Shown: positions 25,048 to 34,942, counted from the stretch's first letter. The stretch is 64,000 bases of DNA from Paenibacillus uliginis N3/975 (GCF_900177425.1 NZ_LT840184.1:6364261-6428260); one strand, 5' to 3'. Translations and numbers: made by a program. Notes: a model not told the origin generated them from the sequence alone.

Positions 25048-26916
25048 GTGGAATTTATTATATTAAATTGTCCAAATTGTCATGGGAAAATTGAATATAA
25101 AGAAGGGCAAACATTCAAATGTCCTTATTGTGAAACTGAATTATTGTTGAAGGAGAATAAGGTCTATTTTGTTGACCAAACGATTAATAATTATTATGGG
25201 ACGCCTCCTGTTCATACAACAACACAACCAAAGACGAATTTAAAGATGCTATTCATTGTGTCAATCGTACTCATTTGTTCAATGGTTGGATATTTCCTTT
25301 TGACTAGCAATCAATCAGAGGACAGCAGCGACGTAAAATTACCTATTCGAACAGTGCCTGAAAGCGAAGTCCTTCTGTTCTTTTTAACAGATATTTTTAA
25401 TAAAGGTGTAGCGATGCCAACAGAAGAAGAAATCGCAAGTATCCGTTATTTGTCTACTCGTTATGATCAAGATCAGTGGCACTTTGCTTATAGCTTTGAT
25501 GATCCATTTACGAATGAGAAAGCTGAAATGTCCAACTATGTGATTACGGATAAAATATTGAATACACAAAAAATCGAACAAAAAGACTTTGAGGCATTTA
25601 GCGGACTAACTGAGTTAAATCTAATGGGTGAATACGAAGTTTCACAAAGTCAGAAAGTTAGTTTCCGACATATGCAAGGATTAAAAAGCTATACAAGCGG
25701 CTTTAACGAATCATTTGGACTATTTGCACATTATTTTGGTGATAAAGCTAAAATAGTAGAACTCTCCACACAAATTCGAAGTAACGAGGAACTGGCTTTA
25801 TTATTAGAGTTTCCGAATTTGCAATCGCTTGAAATTTCGTATGTCAATGAGACTGTTACAGACTTCCATCTACTGAATCAACTGCCATTAAAATCATTGT
25901 CTTTAAGTACAATAAATGATTTGAAATGGTTGTCTTCATTAACTAGTTTAGAGTCATTAGCAATAAATAATAGTGATGCAACAGATTTCAGCGCACTTTA
26001 TGCACTCAGTCAATTACAAGAGTTGAAGCTTTCGATGGTAAGGAATTTAAAAACGCTTGATTTTATACAAAACATGCCTAACTTGCAATCGCTCGATATT
26101 GATTATGCTGACATTACGAATTTAGAACGCCTTAGAAATAAGTCATCATTAACGAAGCTGCATTTATCTCATGTAAGTCAATTGGAATCTGTTGAGGTTG
26201 TGAATAGCCTGACTTCCCTGACTGAATTATCGATAACTGATTATTATGGATCTGTATCATCATTCGCATTGCCAAATTTAAAGAAAGCTGAATTATCAGG
26301 TTCTTTCATACCAAAGTTAGAGGCGCCTGCTTTAAAATCTTTGACGGTTTACATACGCGGCGTAGATTTGGATGGGGCAGAGTTAGTGAAATACCCGCAG
26401 TTAGAACAACTTTCAGTTATGGAGTATGGAAATTTTATAGGTATCAGTTCTTTGAATCGTCTACCCAACCTGCAAACATTAAATTTAATTGAGACGGCTT
26501 TTTACGATGAAACGAGTGCATTATTCAATTTGCAGCATGTAAAAACGTTAAATTGTAATGAATGTAAGTTTCAAATAAATAGTCAGAATCCATTTGCGAA
26601 TAACACGCTGGAACATTTAACTTTGAATCATGCATCTTTTCAAATAGGTAATGGTGACTGGTTGCATGAAATGGATAAGGTGATGCCTTACTTTGCTAAT
26701 TTGACAGCCTTACGTTCATTTACAATGCAAGACAGTTCACTTCAATCGTTACAATTCATGAAAAATTGGCAACAAATTGAGGTGCTTCATTTAGAAAATA
26801 ACGCTATTTCCAATGTAGAGCCTTTAGTGAATCTGCCAAATTTACAAAAGTTATATATTATAGGGAATCAGGTGCAAAACAAGTCTGTTCTTGATAAGGG
26901 GATTTTGGTTTATTGA
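25048..26916 (+). CDS. Zinc-ribbon, single-pass membrane, leucine-rich-repeat protein
   Basis: A 622-residue protein from a GTG start behind AGGAGGGG. Residues 8-28 form a zinc ribbon (CPNCH at 8-12 and CPYC at 25-28) that would lie in the cytoplasm. One membrane helix follows (about 66-86), then a large external part. From about 185 to 615 it is made of leucine-rich repeats of the internalin/SDS22 style (for example LQSLEISYVNE, LKSLSLSTIND, LQKLYIIGNQVQN). LRR arrays usually bind protein ligands. The zinc-ribbon/TM/LRR layout suggests a surface receptor or anchor. I know no assigned function. An ECF sigma remnant lies just upstream. Confidence 0.75.
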   Translation: MEFIILNCPNCHGKIEYKEGQTFKCPYCETELLLKENKVYFVDQTINNYYGTPPVHTTTQPKTNLKMLFIVSIVLICSMVGYFLLTSNQSEDSSDVKLPIRTVPESEVLLFFLTDIFNKGVAMPTEEEIASIRYLSTRYDQDQWHFAYSFDDPFTNEKAEMSNYVITDKILNTQKIEQKDFEAFSGLTELNLMGEYEVSQSQKVSFRHMQGLKSYTSGFNESFGLFAHYFGDKAKIVELSTQIRSNEELALLLEFPNLQSLEISYVNETVTDFHLLNQLPLKSLSLSTINDLKWLSSLTSLESLAINNSDATDFSALYALSQLQELKLSMVRNLKTLDFIQNMPNLQSLDIDYADITNLERLRNKSSLTKLHLSHVSQLESVEVVNSLTSLTELSITDYYGSVSSFALPNLKKAELSGSFIPKLEAPALKSLTVYIRGVDLDGAELVKYPQLEQLSVMEYGNFIGISSLNRLPNLQTLNLIETAFYDETSALFNLQHVKTLNCNECKFQINSQNPFANNTLEHLTLNHASFQIGNGDWLHEMDKVMPYFANLTALRSFTMQDSSLQSLQFMKNWQQIEVLHLENNAISNVEPLVNLPNLQKLYIIGNQVQNKSVLDKGILVY

Positions 26917-27125
26917 GGTAACGAGCTTATCAAAAACAAGACGCTCTATGTGTCAATTTTTTTCTTGTAGATTTTAGGCGTACTGATTCATCAAAACTGC
27001 TTGATGTAACAGCCACTGAAAAGCCAGTGTTTCATGACTGGAGCAGCGCTATTCAATGACGGGCGTAAATAATACAACAAAGGAAGATGCTATCTCGGCT
27101 CATTTTATCAAGGAGCTGCCGCTGC

Positions 27126-27239
27126 ATGCTCTATTGGTTCTCGTATGGATCAAATCTTGCCCGCGGAATGAAAAGGCGTAGAGGGTTTCCTCATTCACCG
27201 GGTGCGCATAAAGGTAGAAAAAAAAGAAGAATCCCTTAA
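27126..27239 (+). pseudogene. Possible gamma-glutamylcyclotransferase-like N-terminal fragment
   Basis: A 37-codon frame beginning MLYWFSYGSNLARGMKRR. FxYGSN is the substrate-loop motif at the start of GGCT/AIG2-type proteins. The frame ends soon after in an A-rich tract, which may be where it was frameshifted. It could be chance; confidence is low. Confidence 0.3.
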
Positions 27240-27387
27240 TTGATGCCTCTGTTCATCGTTCAACCTGGTAGCATCCGTCAATTGGGCCAGCTGAAAAAAA
27301 CAATAATTCTTCATCAAATCATTCATGGCATTGAACGAGTCAACATCTTTTCCTTAATAGATATTCAACATTTAGCGGAGCATTCCT

Positions 27388-27632
27388 CTAGTCTATAGAT
27401 GGACGATACTTCGAAGCAGCGCAATCCCATGCCTCATCGGCGAGTGTTTTATCCTCGAAAATCTGTAGCACGTTGCCGCGAGTTCCCTTCGCCAAAACCT
27501 CCCGCTGCTCTTCAATATCATAAATACGGATGAGCTGGCCCGACTTGTTCAGTCCAGTTCATAGTATAGTGGTTCCATACTGCGTTCGGTCAGGACGAAC
27601 GGAATGCCGTCCCCCGTATCCTGCGTAATCAT
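27388..27632 (-). pseudogene. GH38 alpha-mannosidase remnant (frameshifted)
   Basis: Two minus-strand frames join at about 27550: an upstream piece reading GDGIPFVLTERSMEPLYYEL, then a downstream piece reading GQLIRIYDIEEQREVLAKG and RGNVLQIFEDKTLADEAWD. The second piece matches the C-terminal region of family 38 alpha-mannosidases, where IYDKE..REVL...GN.LQ.FEDKP...DAWDI is typical. The catalytic N-terminal domain is missing and the two pieces are out of frame. Alpha-mannosidases trim N-glycans, which fits the GH85 gene in the nearby locus. Confidence 0.55.
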
Positions 27633-27796
27633 CAATGCTGTGCTAGTAAAACGGTGCTCTTACGTAAAGATGCAAATTTCAATTGCCGGGTTTACGGAAA
27701 CGGTGTACACTGGGTGCCGAAGTGACCATTATAGAACAGGGTGTGTTTCATATTTTCAGACTGCGCCAATTCTATTTAAACCATCTGAAGCGAAAA

Positions 27797-29605
27797 ATGT
27801 TCAACAAAATCGTCGTGCTTTATTCGACCGTCATGATCGTGCTGTTCGCGATTGCGGCAACCTTGGTTTATCAATATCAGACGCAGCGCATACTCCGTGA
27901 GCAGACCGATGCGAATCTCAAATCCGCGCATGTCCTGAATATCTATTTGAGCAGGCAGTATGAGAGCATACAGAATATATTTCAGCAGATTTACGGTGAT
28001 GCCACGTTGAGCGACGAGCTGATCTATTTTTTGAACCACGAATATGAGAGTTACCTGAAATATCGTCTGGATTTGTACACCAAGACGGGGGAGCAGCGTT
28101 TGAGGTCTTTCAATACCTTGCTGAAGAATTACGTCGAGCAGGAGCCAAGCGCTAAGAGCGTATCCATCTACAGCTATCCGAACAATTTCTATATGCATAT
28201 CAGCCGGACCAACCAGCAGCTGAATAATGAATCCGGTTCCAAAAACAAGTGGGAGACCTGGTTCGCCCGCAGGGAGCAGCACAGCTGGGATACCATGCCG
28301 CAAAACGAGATCTCGGGTTCATCCGCAGGCTCCAGTCCAAGATCGTATTCCTATTCGAGAGAGCTGAAGGACCCTTGGACCCTGAAACGGGTGGGAATGT
28401 TGAACGTGGAGTTCGACGCCCGGCAAATTTCATCCTGGCTGGAGAGCCGCGCTTCGGTAAAAGGCCGGATTTTGGTGTTGAACGCCCAGGGAACCGTTAT
28501 TTACGACTCGGAGGATGTGTACTACGGTCAAACCTATCCCTATCACTTAGATCTGGAAAAATCCGGAGACTGGGTTGAGCTGGATGAACCTTCCAAAGTG
28601 AACATGTTGAATGTCGGCAATGCGGGCCTGTCGGTGGTGGGGATTGTGTCGCAATCCTTGATCGAAGAGAGCACGGAGAGTTTGAGAACCGGACTTATCC
28701 TGGTAACCCTTGTGTTTATGGCGGCCAGTTTTGCGATTACGTTTACGATCGTTCGAAAGTTCTCCAAAAAAGTTCAGCGGATCATCCGCTCGATGAACCG
28801 GATCGGCGAAGGCGATCTGTCGACGCGCATCCAGATGTCCGGAGAAGACGAACTTCAGCAGATTTCCCGCCGATTTAACGACATGGGTGACCGTTTAGAG
28901 CAATATATCGATAAAATGTATACCTCGGAAATCAAGCAAAAAAACGCGGAGCTGATTGCCCTGCAGTCGCAGATCAACCCCCATTTTTTATACAATACGC
29001 TGGAATCCATTCGCATGAAGGCGTATTTCGTGGGGGCGAAGGAAGTAGGCCAAATGATATACAGCTTGTCGGTCATGTTCAAGAACATGGTTAAAAAGAG
29101 CACGATGGTTACCGTTGAAGAGGAGATCGACATGTGTTCGGTTTATCTCGACTTGTTCCGCATCCGCTATGACGGACGGCTGGAGACGGAAATCGAGGTG
29201 GATCCGGAAATCCAAAGCCTCAGCATTATCAAGCTACTGGTCCAGCCGATCGTGGAAAATTATATCGTTCACGGATTTCGTCCGCTGGAAGACAACAATA
29301 AAATTTCAGTCCGAGCCCATAGGGCAGGGGACCGGGTCGTGATTATTGTCTCGGACAATGGAACGGGCATACCGGAGGAAAAGCTGATCCAAATTCGCCA
29401 GACGCTGGACAAGGTCCTCCAGCCTCCCGACAAGGCCCTCCAGTCTCCCGACAAGGGTTACCGGTCGATCGGGCTGACGAACGTACATGAACGGATCGTT
29501 CTGAATTACGGAAACGATTACGGAGTGACCATAAACAGCACGGAGGGACAGGGAACCGAGGTCCGCATGGAAATACCGATGCTTCGCAAGGGGGAGACGA
29601 CATGA
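27797..29605 (+). CDS. YesM-type sensor histidine kinase
   Basis: A 602-residue membrane kinase. I prefer ATG 27797 (MFNKIVVLYSTV), which puts TM1 at residues 5-25; longer frames begin with non-coding-like sequence. An extracellular sensor (about 28-290) is followed by TM2 (about 295-318), HAMP (about 319-370), the His_kinase domain with the phosphoacceptor in SQINPHFLYNTLE, and HATPase with DNGTGIP and SIGLTNVHERI. A proline/Lys/Asp-rich triple repeat (PDKALQSPDK) sits in the ATP-lid region. The stop overlaps the regulator start by four bases. Such pairs control nearby sugar transport and hydrolase genes. Confidence 0.88.
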   Translation: MFNKIVVLYSTVMIVLFAIAATLVYQYQTQRILREQTDANLKSAHVLNIYLSRQYESIQNIFQQIYGDATLSDELIYFLNHEYESYLKYRLDLYTKTGEQRLRSFNTLLKNYVEQEPSAKSVSIYSYPNNFYMHISRTNQQLNNESGSKNKWETWFARREQHSWDTMPQNEISGSSAGSSPRSYSYSRELKDPWTLKRVGMLNVEFDARQISSWLESRASVKGRILVLNAQGTVIYDSEDVYYGQTYPYHLDLEKSGDWVELDEPSKVNMLNVGNAGLSVVGIVSQSLIEESTESLRTGLILVTLVFMAASFAITFTIVRKFSKKVQRIIRSMNRIGEGDLSTRIQMSGEDELQQISRRFNDMGDRLEQYIDKMYTSEIKQKNAELIALQSQINPHFLYNTLESIRMKAYFVGAKEVGQMIYSLSVMFKNMVKKSTMVTVEEEIDMCSVYLDLFRIRYDGRLETEIEVDPEIQSLSIIKLLVQPIVENYIVHGFRPLEDNNKISVRAHRAGDRVVIIVSDNGTGIPEEKLIQIRQTLDKVLQPPDKALQSPDKGYRSIGLTNVHERIVLNYGNDYGVTINSTEGQGTEVRMEIPMLRKGETT

Positions 29606-31152
29606 GGAGGGTATTTTTTGTTGATGATGAGCCTTTGATTGCTCAGGGATTGGCCACCATTGTGGATTGGCAGAAGTACGATCTGCACGTGTCAGGTTCG
29701 GCCAACGATGGTATACAGGCGCTTGAGAAGTTGAGGGAAGAGCCCGTGGATCTGCTGATCACGGATATTATGATGCCAAGAATGAACGGACTCGAGCTCA
29801 TCAAGAAGGTAAAAGAGATGCATCCCCGCACCAAATTTATTGTGCTGAGCGGATACGAAGAATTTGAATATGTGAAGGTAGGGATCACGCTCGGCATTCA
29901 AAATTACATTTTGAAACCGATCAACATCGAGGAGCTGGAAGCGACTATCAAGCATATCCGGGGCGATTGGGAGCGCGAGGAATTGAAACGGTTTCGCTCC
30001 GAGGAGGATTGGAAGATCCTCCGCAGCAATATTTTGCAGCGATGGGTTAACGGCGAAATCAAAAGCTCGGAATTGAAACAAAGAGCCGAACTTCTCGGAA
30101 TTCCGCTGAATTATGTGTCTTACCAGGTTTACGTTTTGCGGCTTATATCCGACGAACGCCCGGTATCCCAGCTCTACCGCTTGACCAACCTAGCCGATGA
30201 ATTATGCCGGGCTTTTTTGGAAGAGCTTGGGGGAGAACATGAGGTGATCTGTTTTCCCGATGCGGATGACGACATCGTCGTTTTGTCTGTCGCGATGAAT
30301 GAACTGAGAGATGCCGCGCGGGAGGGTATGAGAAGTTCCATGGCCAAGCTGCGGCAGTTGACCGGCTTGCGGATGTGGTGCTCCGAAGGAAATGCGGGAG
30401 TCAATGATTTTAAAGATATTCAGGAGAGCTACAGGCAAGGGAAAGGCCATTTCAACGCCTGCCTGATTGCAGGAGATGAAAAGACCCTTTACAATCCGCC
30501 TGCGGAACTGGAATCCGTTCAGGCTTCTTCGCCGTCCGTCCGCCCCGATACCTATGCGAAGCTGCTGATCGAAGGAGACGTTTCATCTTTGCAGGCCTAT
30601 ATAGAATCCGTTCTTGGCGGTGGCAGCGGGGTGCAGACGGTACCGAGGGGAGCCTGCTTGAATGCGGCTGTCCAACTGATGATTGCGGCGAAGGATATGG
30701 AGAAAAACCCCGATTACAGCGAGGTATTTACGCCAATGCACCGGATCAATACGCTCCAGGGGCTCCGAAATCATGTATGGCGTATCGTCGAACGCAGCCT
30801 CGAGCGCCTGCAAGAAGCGGATCAGGGATATAGCCTGCATGTTTCGTTCCTTGTGGAGCAGGTGCAGCACAATTATCCGGAAGAGCTTTCCCTGAAGACG
30901 CTGAGCCAGCGGCTGCAGATGCATCCGAATTATTTGGGGCAGCTCTTTCAGCAGGAGGTTGGCGCAAGCTTCTCGGATTATTTGAACCAGTACCGCATCG
31001 AGAAAGCGACGCAGCTCCTTTTACATACGGATCAGAAGACGGCGGATATTGCTTTCAGCGTAGGTTATACAGACAGCTCGTACTTTTACAGGCAGTTCAA
31101 AAAATATACGGGCGTGTCTCCAACCGAGATGAGGTCCATGTATCGGATCTAA
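29602..31152 (+). CDS. YesN-type AraC-family response regulator
   Basis: A 516-residue regulator paired with the kinase at 27797. Receiver domain (1-120) with DDE at 9-11, phosphoacceptor Asp in LITDIMMPRMNG and K in YILKPI. A central region without a clear enzymatic motif follows (about 130-405). The C-terminal AraC DNA-binding domain (about 415-515) has HPNYLGQLFQQEVGASFSDY and ADIAFSVGYTDSSYFYRQFK. Expected target: the ABC transporter and GH85 genes that follow. Confidence 0.92.
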   Translation: MRRVFFVDDEPLIAQGLATIVDWQKYDLHVSGSANDGIQALEKLREEPVDLLITDIMMPRMNGLELIKKVKEMHPRTKFIVLSGYEEFEYVKVGITLGIQNYILKPINIEELEATIKHIRGDWEREELKRFRSEEDWKILRSNILQRWVNGEIKSSELKQRAELLGIPLNYVSYQVYVLRLISDERPVSQLYRLTNLADELCRAFLEELGGEHEVICFPDADDDIVVLSVAMNELRDAAREGMRSSMAKLRQLTGLRMWCSEGNAGVNDFKDIQESYRQGKGHFNACLIAGDEKTLYNPPAELESVQASSPSVRPDTYAKLLIEGDVSSLQAYIESVLGGGSGVQTVPRGACLNAAVQLMIAAKDMEKNPDYSEVFTPMHRINTLQGLRNHVWRIVERSLERLQEADQGYSLHVSFLVEQVQHNYPEELSLKTLSQRLQMHPNYLGQLFQQEVGASFSDYLNQYRIEKATQLLLHTDQKTADIAFSVGYTDSSYFYRQFKKYTGVSPTEMRSMYRI

Positions 31153-31172
31153 TAAACAGTGAACCCTTTGTG

Positions 31173-31209
31173 ACAGGCTCAAGGCTAATTAGCTTTGGCC
31201 TGTTCTTTT
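31173..31209 (+). terminator. Long imperfect hairpin with T-rich tail
   Basis: ACAGGC and GCCTGT form the base, with an inner GCTAATTAGC palindrome, followed by TCTTTTG. It separates the regulator gene from the transporter genes. Confidence 0.6.
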
Positions 31210-31273
31210 GTTGTTTGTTTTTGGAGGATTCTTTAATTTATCCATCCCGTTCTAGTATTTTTCAACTTGAGCG

Positions 31274-31287
31274 CGATAGCGCTTTCT
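31274..31287 (+). promoter_or_regulatory. cre-like catabolite control site upstream of the sugar transporter
   Basis: On the minus strand the sequence reads AGAAAGCGCTATCG, close to the CcpA operator consensus TGAAARCGYTTTCA (11 of 14 positions). It lies 120 bases upstream of the first permease gene. CcpA control is inference. Confidence 0.4.
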
Positions 31288-31403
31288 TGGCACAATTATA
31301 TTAGTTAGGGCGAGTGATAAGAAAATTCGCGATGACAAAGGCCATGGGGATCTTCAATAACAGTCGCATCACTTGTATTTAACGGGGAAGAGGAGGAGTG
31401 CTC

Positions 31404-32333
31404 ATGTCGGGGTTCATCAAAAAGGTTATACGCAACCGGTTTATGCTGCTGATGATACTGCCCGGAACCATTTGGTTTCTTGTCTTTGCTTACTTGCCCA
31501 TGTTCGGCACCGTTCTCGCTTTTAAGGATTTCCGTATAAGCCCGGACGGATTTTTCGCCAGCGTGTTCAACAGCGAATGGGTAGGATTCAAAAACTTTGA
31601 ATATCTGTTTACGACCAATGATGCCTATATCATTACGAGGAATACGATCCTGTACAACCTGGCCTTTATCATCCTGGGCCTGATCATTGCGGTCGGCTTT
31701 GCTATCATGCTGAGCGAGCTTGTCAACAAGCGGACGGCCAAGGTATATCAGACCGGCATGTTTCTGCCGCATTTTTTGTCGTGGGTCATCATCAGTTATT
31801 TTGCGTTCACCTTTCTGAGCGTGGACAAAGGGACGCTGAATCAAATCATTACCTATTTCGGAGGAGAGCCGATCAGTTGGTATTCGGAATCAAAGTATTG
31901 GCCCTTCATCATCATTTTTGTCGGCATCTGGAAAGGCGTAGGCTACAACAGCGTTATTTATCTTGCGGCTATTACAGGGATCGACAAGTCTTATTATGAA
32001 GCGGCCGTCATCGACGGAGCCAGCAAGTGGAAGCAGGTGCGGTACATCACGATTCCGCTGCTGAAGCCGCTTATGATCATACTGACCATATTGGCGATCG
32101 GTGGCATCTTCCGTTCCGATTTCGGATTGTTCTATCAGCTTCCGAAGGATTCGGGCGCGCTGTACCCGGTTACGAACGTGATCGATACCTTCGTCTACCG
32201 CGGGCTGATCAATATGGGGGACATCGGAATGAGCACGGCAGCGGGCCTGTACCAATCGTTTGTAGGGCTGATTCTGATTCTGATTGCCAATTATATCGTT
32301 CGAAAAATTGAAAAAGATCATGCGATCTTCTAA
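31404..32333 (+). CDS. Sugar ABC transporter permease, LplB type
   Basis: A 309-residue inner-membrane permease started at ATG 31404 with GGAGG 8 nt upstream. Six membrane helices are apparent. The EAA motif is YYEAAVIDGASKWKQVRYITIPLL (about 198-221). The N-terminal IRNRFMLLMILPGTIWFLVF-like stretch is typical of LplB/YtcP/YteP oligosaccharide permeases. It forms the transporter with the next two genes. The ATPase is absent here, as usual in this group, which shares a common MsmX-like ATPase encoded elsewhere. Confidence 0.92.
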   Translation: MSGFIKKVIRNRFMLLMILPGTIWFLVFAYLPMFGTVLAFKDFRISPDGFFASVFNSEWVGFKNFEYLFTTNDAYIITRNTILYNLAFIILGLIIAVGFAIMLSELVNKRTAKVYQTGMFLPHFLSWVIISYFAFTFLSVDKGTLNQIITYFGGEPISWYSESKYWPFIIIFVGIWKGVGYNSVIYLAAITGIDKSYYEAAVIDGASKWKQVRYITIPLLKPLMIILTILAIGGIFRSDFGLFYQLPKDSGALYPVTNVIDTFVYRGLINMGDIGMSTAAGLYQSFVGLILILIANYIVRKIEKDHAIF

Positions 32334-32354
32334 TCCGAGGGAGGTGCAACTTCA

Positions 32355-33302
32355 ATGACGCAGCTATCAACGCAAACCGCCGATCAGCCGGCAAAGCGTT
32401 CAAGAAAGAGAGACTATAACGCCATCTCCCCGTTGTGGAATACGATTTTCAATATCGTGATCGGTGTCTTCTCGTTCTCCTGTATCTTTCCGTTCTTATT
32501 TGTTATTATTATTTCCCTGACGGACGAACAGACACTGGTCTTGGAAGGATTCAGGCTGCTGCCGAGCCAGTTCAGCACGGCGGCGTACGAATATATTTTC
32601 AACACGGGAAGCGAATTGCTGTCCTCATTCGGCTTAACGCTCCTGGTCACGGTGCTGGGAACGCTGGTGAGTCTGGCTCTGGTTACGACTTATGCGTATG
32701 CATTGTCCCGTCGAAACTTTGAATTTAGAGGTTTTTTCAGCTTCCTCGCATTCTTTACCATGCTGTTCTCGGGCGGTATGGTACCTGGTTATATCGTGAT
32801 GACCCAGTTCTTGCATCTGCAAAATACGATCTGGGCGTTGATATTTCCTTTATCCTTGAGCGCGTTCTCCATCATCGTCATGAGGACCTTTTTTCAAACG
32901 ACGATTCCGGATGAGATTATCGAGTCCGCCAAAATCGATGGCGCCGGCGAATTTCTGACCTTTATCAGAATCGTGTTGCCGGTCTCGCTGCCGGGGATTG
33001 CAACCATCGGCTTGTTCAGCTCTTTGGGTTACTGGAACGACTGGTTTAATGCCTTGCTGTATTATAACAATCCACAGTCGACGCCGCCGTTGCAGTTCAT
33101 GCTCATGAAGATCGAGAAGAACATGGACTTTCTGACACAGAATGCGCAGAATATCGGTTCATTCGATGCAGCAGCTGGCCTGCCGACGGAGACGGTAAGG
33201 ATGGCGATGGTCGTATTGGCTACATTACCGATTGTCATGGCGTATCCGTTCTTCCAGCGATATTTTGTCCAAGGCCTGACTGTAGGCTCGGTCAAAGGAT
33301 AA
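32355..33302 (+). CDS. Sugar ABC transporter permease, LplC/YtcP type
   Basis: A 315-residue second permease subunit, 21 bases after the first and behind GGGAGG. Six membrane helices; EAA motif IIESAKIDGAGEFLTFIRIVLP (about 194-215); C-terminus FFQRYFVQGLTVGSVKG, the standard ending of this family. Together with 31404-32333 it forms the membrane channel for an oligosaccharide, probably a glycan released by the GH85 enzyme encoded downstream. Confidence 0.92.
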   Translation: MTQLSTQTADQPAKRSRKRDYNAISPLWNTIFNIVIGVFSFSCIFPFLFVIIISLTDEQTLVLEGFRLLPSQFSTAAYEYIFNTGSELLSSFGLTLLVTVLGTLVSLALVTTYAYALSRRNFEFRGFFSFLAFFTMLFSGGMVPGYIVMTQFLHLQNTIWALIFPLSLSAFSIIVMRTFFQTTIPDEIIESAKIDGAGEFLTFIRIVLPVSLPGIATIGLFSSLGYWNDWFNALLYYNNPQSTPPLQFMLMKIEKNMDFLTQNAQNIGSFDAAAGLPTETVRMAMVVLATLPIVMAYPFFQRYFVQGLTVGSVKG

Positions 33303-33418
33303 TTTCATAAGGTTGAACCCGCATCGCACACTGCCGGAGAAATCCGGCTTTGATGCATCAAGTGTGTAAGCGGTGTCAATATAGCAATAACCATTAAGTG
33401 ATACAGGGGGAAAAACTC

Positions 33419-34942
33419 ATGTTTAAGAAAAAGGTTTCTATACTGTCCCTTGCTCTCGTGCTTCTGCTGACGGTCGTATTGTCGGCCTGCGGCAGCAAGG
33501 AAGGCGGCAATAAGCCGAACGAACCTGCGAAGGAAGAGGCGGCCGTTCAAAGCGACGGCACGGTCGATGCCTCCAAGCTGGATCCGGTCAAACTGAAAAT
33601 GTACATGATTGGGCCTAACCAGAAGGACCTGCCTATGGTTCAAGAGGAAATCAATAAATATCTGACGGAAAAAATCAATGCAACGATCGAAATCAGCATG
33701 ATCGACTGGGGCGATTACAGCCAGCGGATGCAGGTCATTACGAGCTCCGGCGAGAATTACGACATCGCCTTCACTAGCTCGTGGGCGTTCGATTATCTTC
33801 CAAATGCGGCGAAGGGCGCGTTTAAGCCGCTGAATGACCTGCTTGATCAATATGGAAAAGGCATTAAGGAAGCGCTGGATCCCCGTTTCTTGGAAGGAAC
33901 GAAGGTTAACGGCGTGAACTATGGTATCCCGGCCAACAAGGAACTGGCACAGCAGTTTGTATGGCGCTTCAACAAAAAGTATCTGGATAAGTACAACCTG
34001 GACATTTCCAAGGTGACGACGCTCGAGGATCTGGAGCCGCTTCTGAAAGCGATTAAAGAGAACGAGCCTGCGGATATTACACCGCTTGCCGTACCGAAAG
34101 GCTTTAAACCGTACTTGCCGTTCGACTTCCCGCTTGGCGATGAAATTCCGATCGGTATGTACATCGACACCAAGGACTTTAAATTTGTGAATTTGCTGGA
34201 TTCACCTGAGCTGAAATCGGCTCTGACCACCATGCGCGAATACTATAAAGCGGGTTATGTGCGCGAGGACGTTGCGACGCTGGACGGCATCGATAACATC
34301 AAAACCGGCAAATGGCTCGTGGACCGCGAGATTACGCAGCCATACGCCGAGCTCGGCTGGTCCAGAAACGCGGGTTATGACATCGTGACGAGACCGATGC
34401 ATGATCCTGTCATTTACACCAGTTCCGCAGCAGGTTCGATGATGGCTATTTCTTCTTACTCCAAAAATTCGGAGCGGGCGATGATGTTCCTGAACCTGCT
34501 TAACACGGATGTGAAACTCCGGAATATGATTCAATCCGGCTTGGAAGGGACGCATTACAAGAAGCTTGAAGAGCCGTACATCGAGGATATGCCTGCGATG
34601 CAGGAGAACTACGCGATGCCTGGATTCGCGCTGGGCAACATGTTCCTGACTTACCTTCACGAAGGCGAGCCTAAGGACAAATGGGAAGCATTCGAGAAAT
34701 TCAACACCTCTGCTGTAGTGGCGCCTACGTTCGGCTTTAATTTCAACACAGCTCCGGTAAAAACGGAGGTTGCGGCCATCACGAATGTAGCCAAGGAATT
34801 TATTCCCGCGCTGTACACCGGCTCCGTAGATCCTGACGAATATCTGCCAAAAGCAAAACAAAAGTTCAAGGATGCCGGGATCGACAGAGTTATCGCTGAA
34901 GCTCAAAAACAGTTTGATGAGTGGAAGGCTCAAAACAAGTAA
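33419..34942 (+). CDS. Sugar-binding lipoprotein, LplA type
   Basis: A 507-residue extracellular solute-binding lipoprotein. ATG 33419 (after CAGGGGGA) gives a normal lipoprotein signal: KKK, a hydrophobic stretch and the lipobox VLSAC with acylated Cys at about 22. The mature part has the two-lobed family 1 solute-binding fold, with recurring aromatic residues expected in a sugar cleft. The length of about 500 residues is usual for LplA-type binding proteins of Paenibacillus. A small hairpin (CGGCTGT/ACAGCCG, 34969-34987) follows the stop. Confidence 0.9.
   Translation: MFKKKVSILSLALVLLLTVVLSACGSKEGGNKPNEPAKEEAAVQSDGTVDASKLDPVKLKMYMIGPNQKDLPMVQEEINKYLTEKINATIEISMIDWGDYSQRMQVITSSGENYDIAFTSSWAFDYLPNAAKGAFKPLNDLLDQYGKGIKEALDPRFLEGTKVNGVNYGIPANKELAQQFVWRFNKKYLDKYNLDISKVTTLEDLEPLLKAIKENEPADITPLAVPKGFKPYLPFDFPLGDEIPIGMYIDTKDFKFVNLLDSPELKSALTTMREYYKAGYVREDVATLDGIDNIKTGKWLVDREITQPYAELGWSRNAGYDIVTRPMHDPVIYTSSAAGSMMAISSYSKNSERAMMFLNLLNTDVKLRNMIQSGLEGTHYKKLEEPYIEDMPAMQENYAMPGFALGNMFLTYLHEGEPKDKWEAFEKFNTSAVVAPTFGFNFNTAPVKTEVAAITNVAKEFIPALYTGSVDPDEYLPKAKQKFKDAGIDRVIAEAQKQFDEWKAQNK

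Larger units (their letters stand above)
26917..27796. other. Non-coding stretch with several degraded gene pieces
   Basis: About 880 bases without an intact gene. It holds a possible gamma-glutamylcyclotransferase start (27126-27239), an alpha-mannosidase fragment with a frameshift (27388-27632, minus), and an unassigned minus-strand open stretch at about 27200-27350 (reading DVDSFNAMNDLMKNYCFFQL). It marks a join between A/T-rich sequence on the left and a higher-GC sugar locus on the right. Confidence 0.6.
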
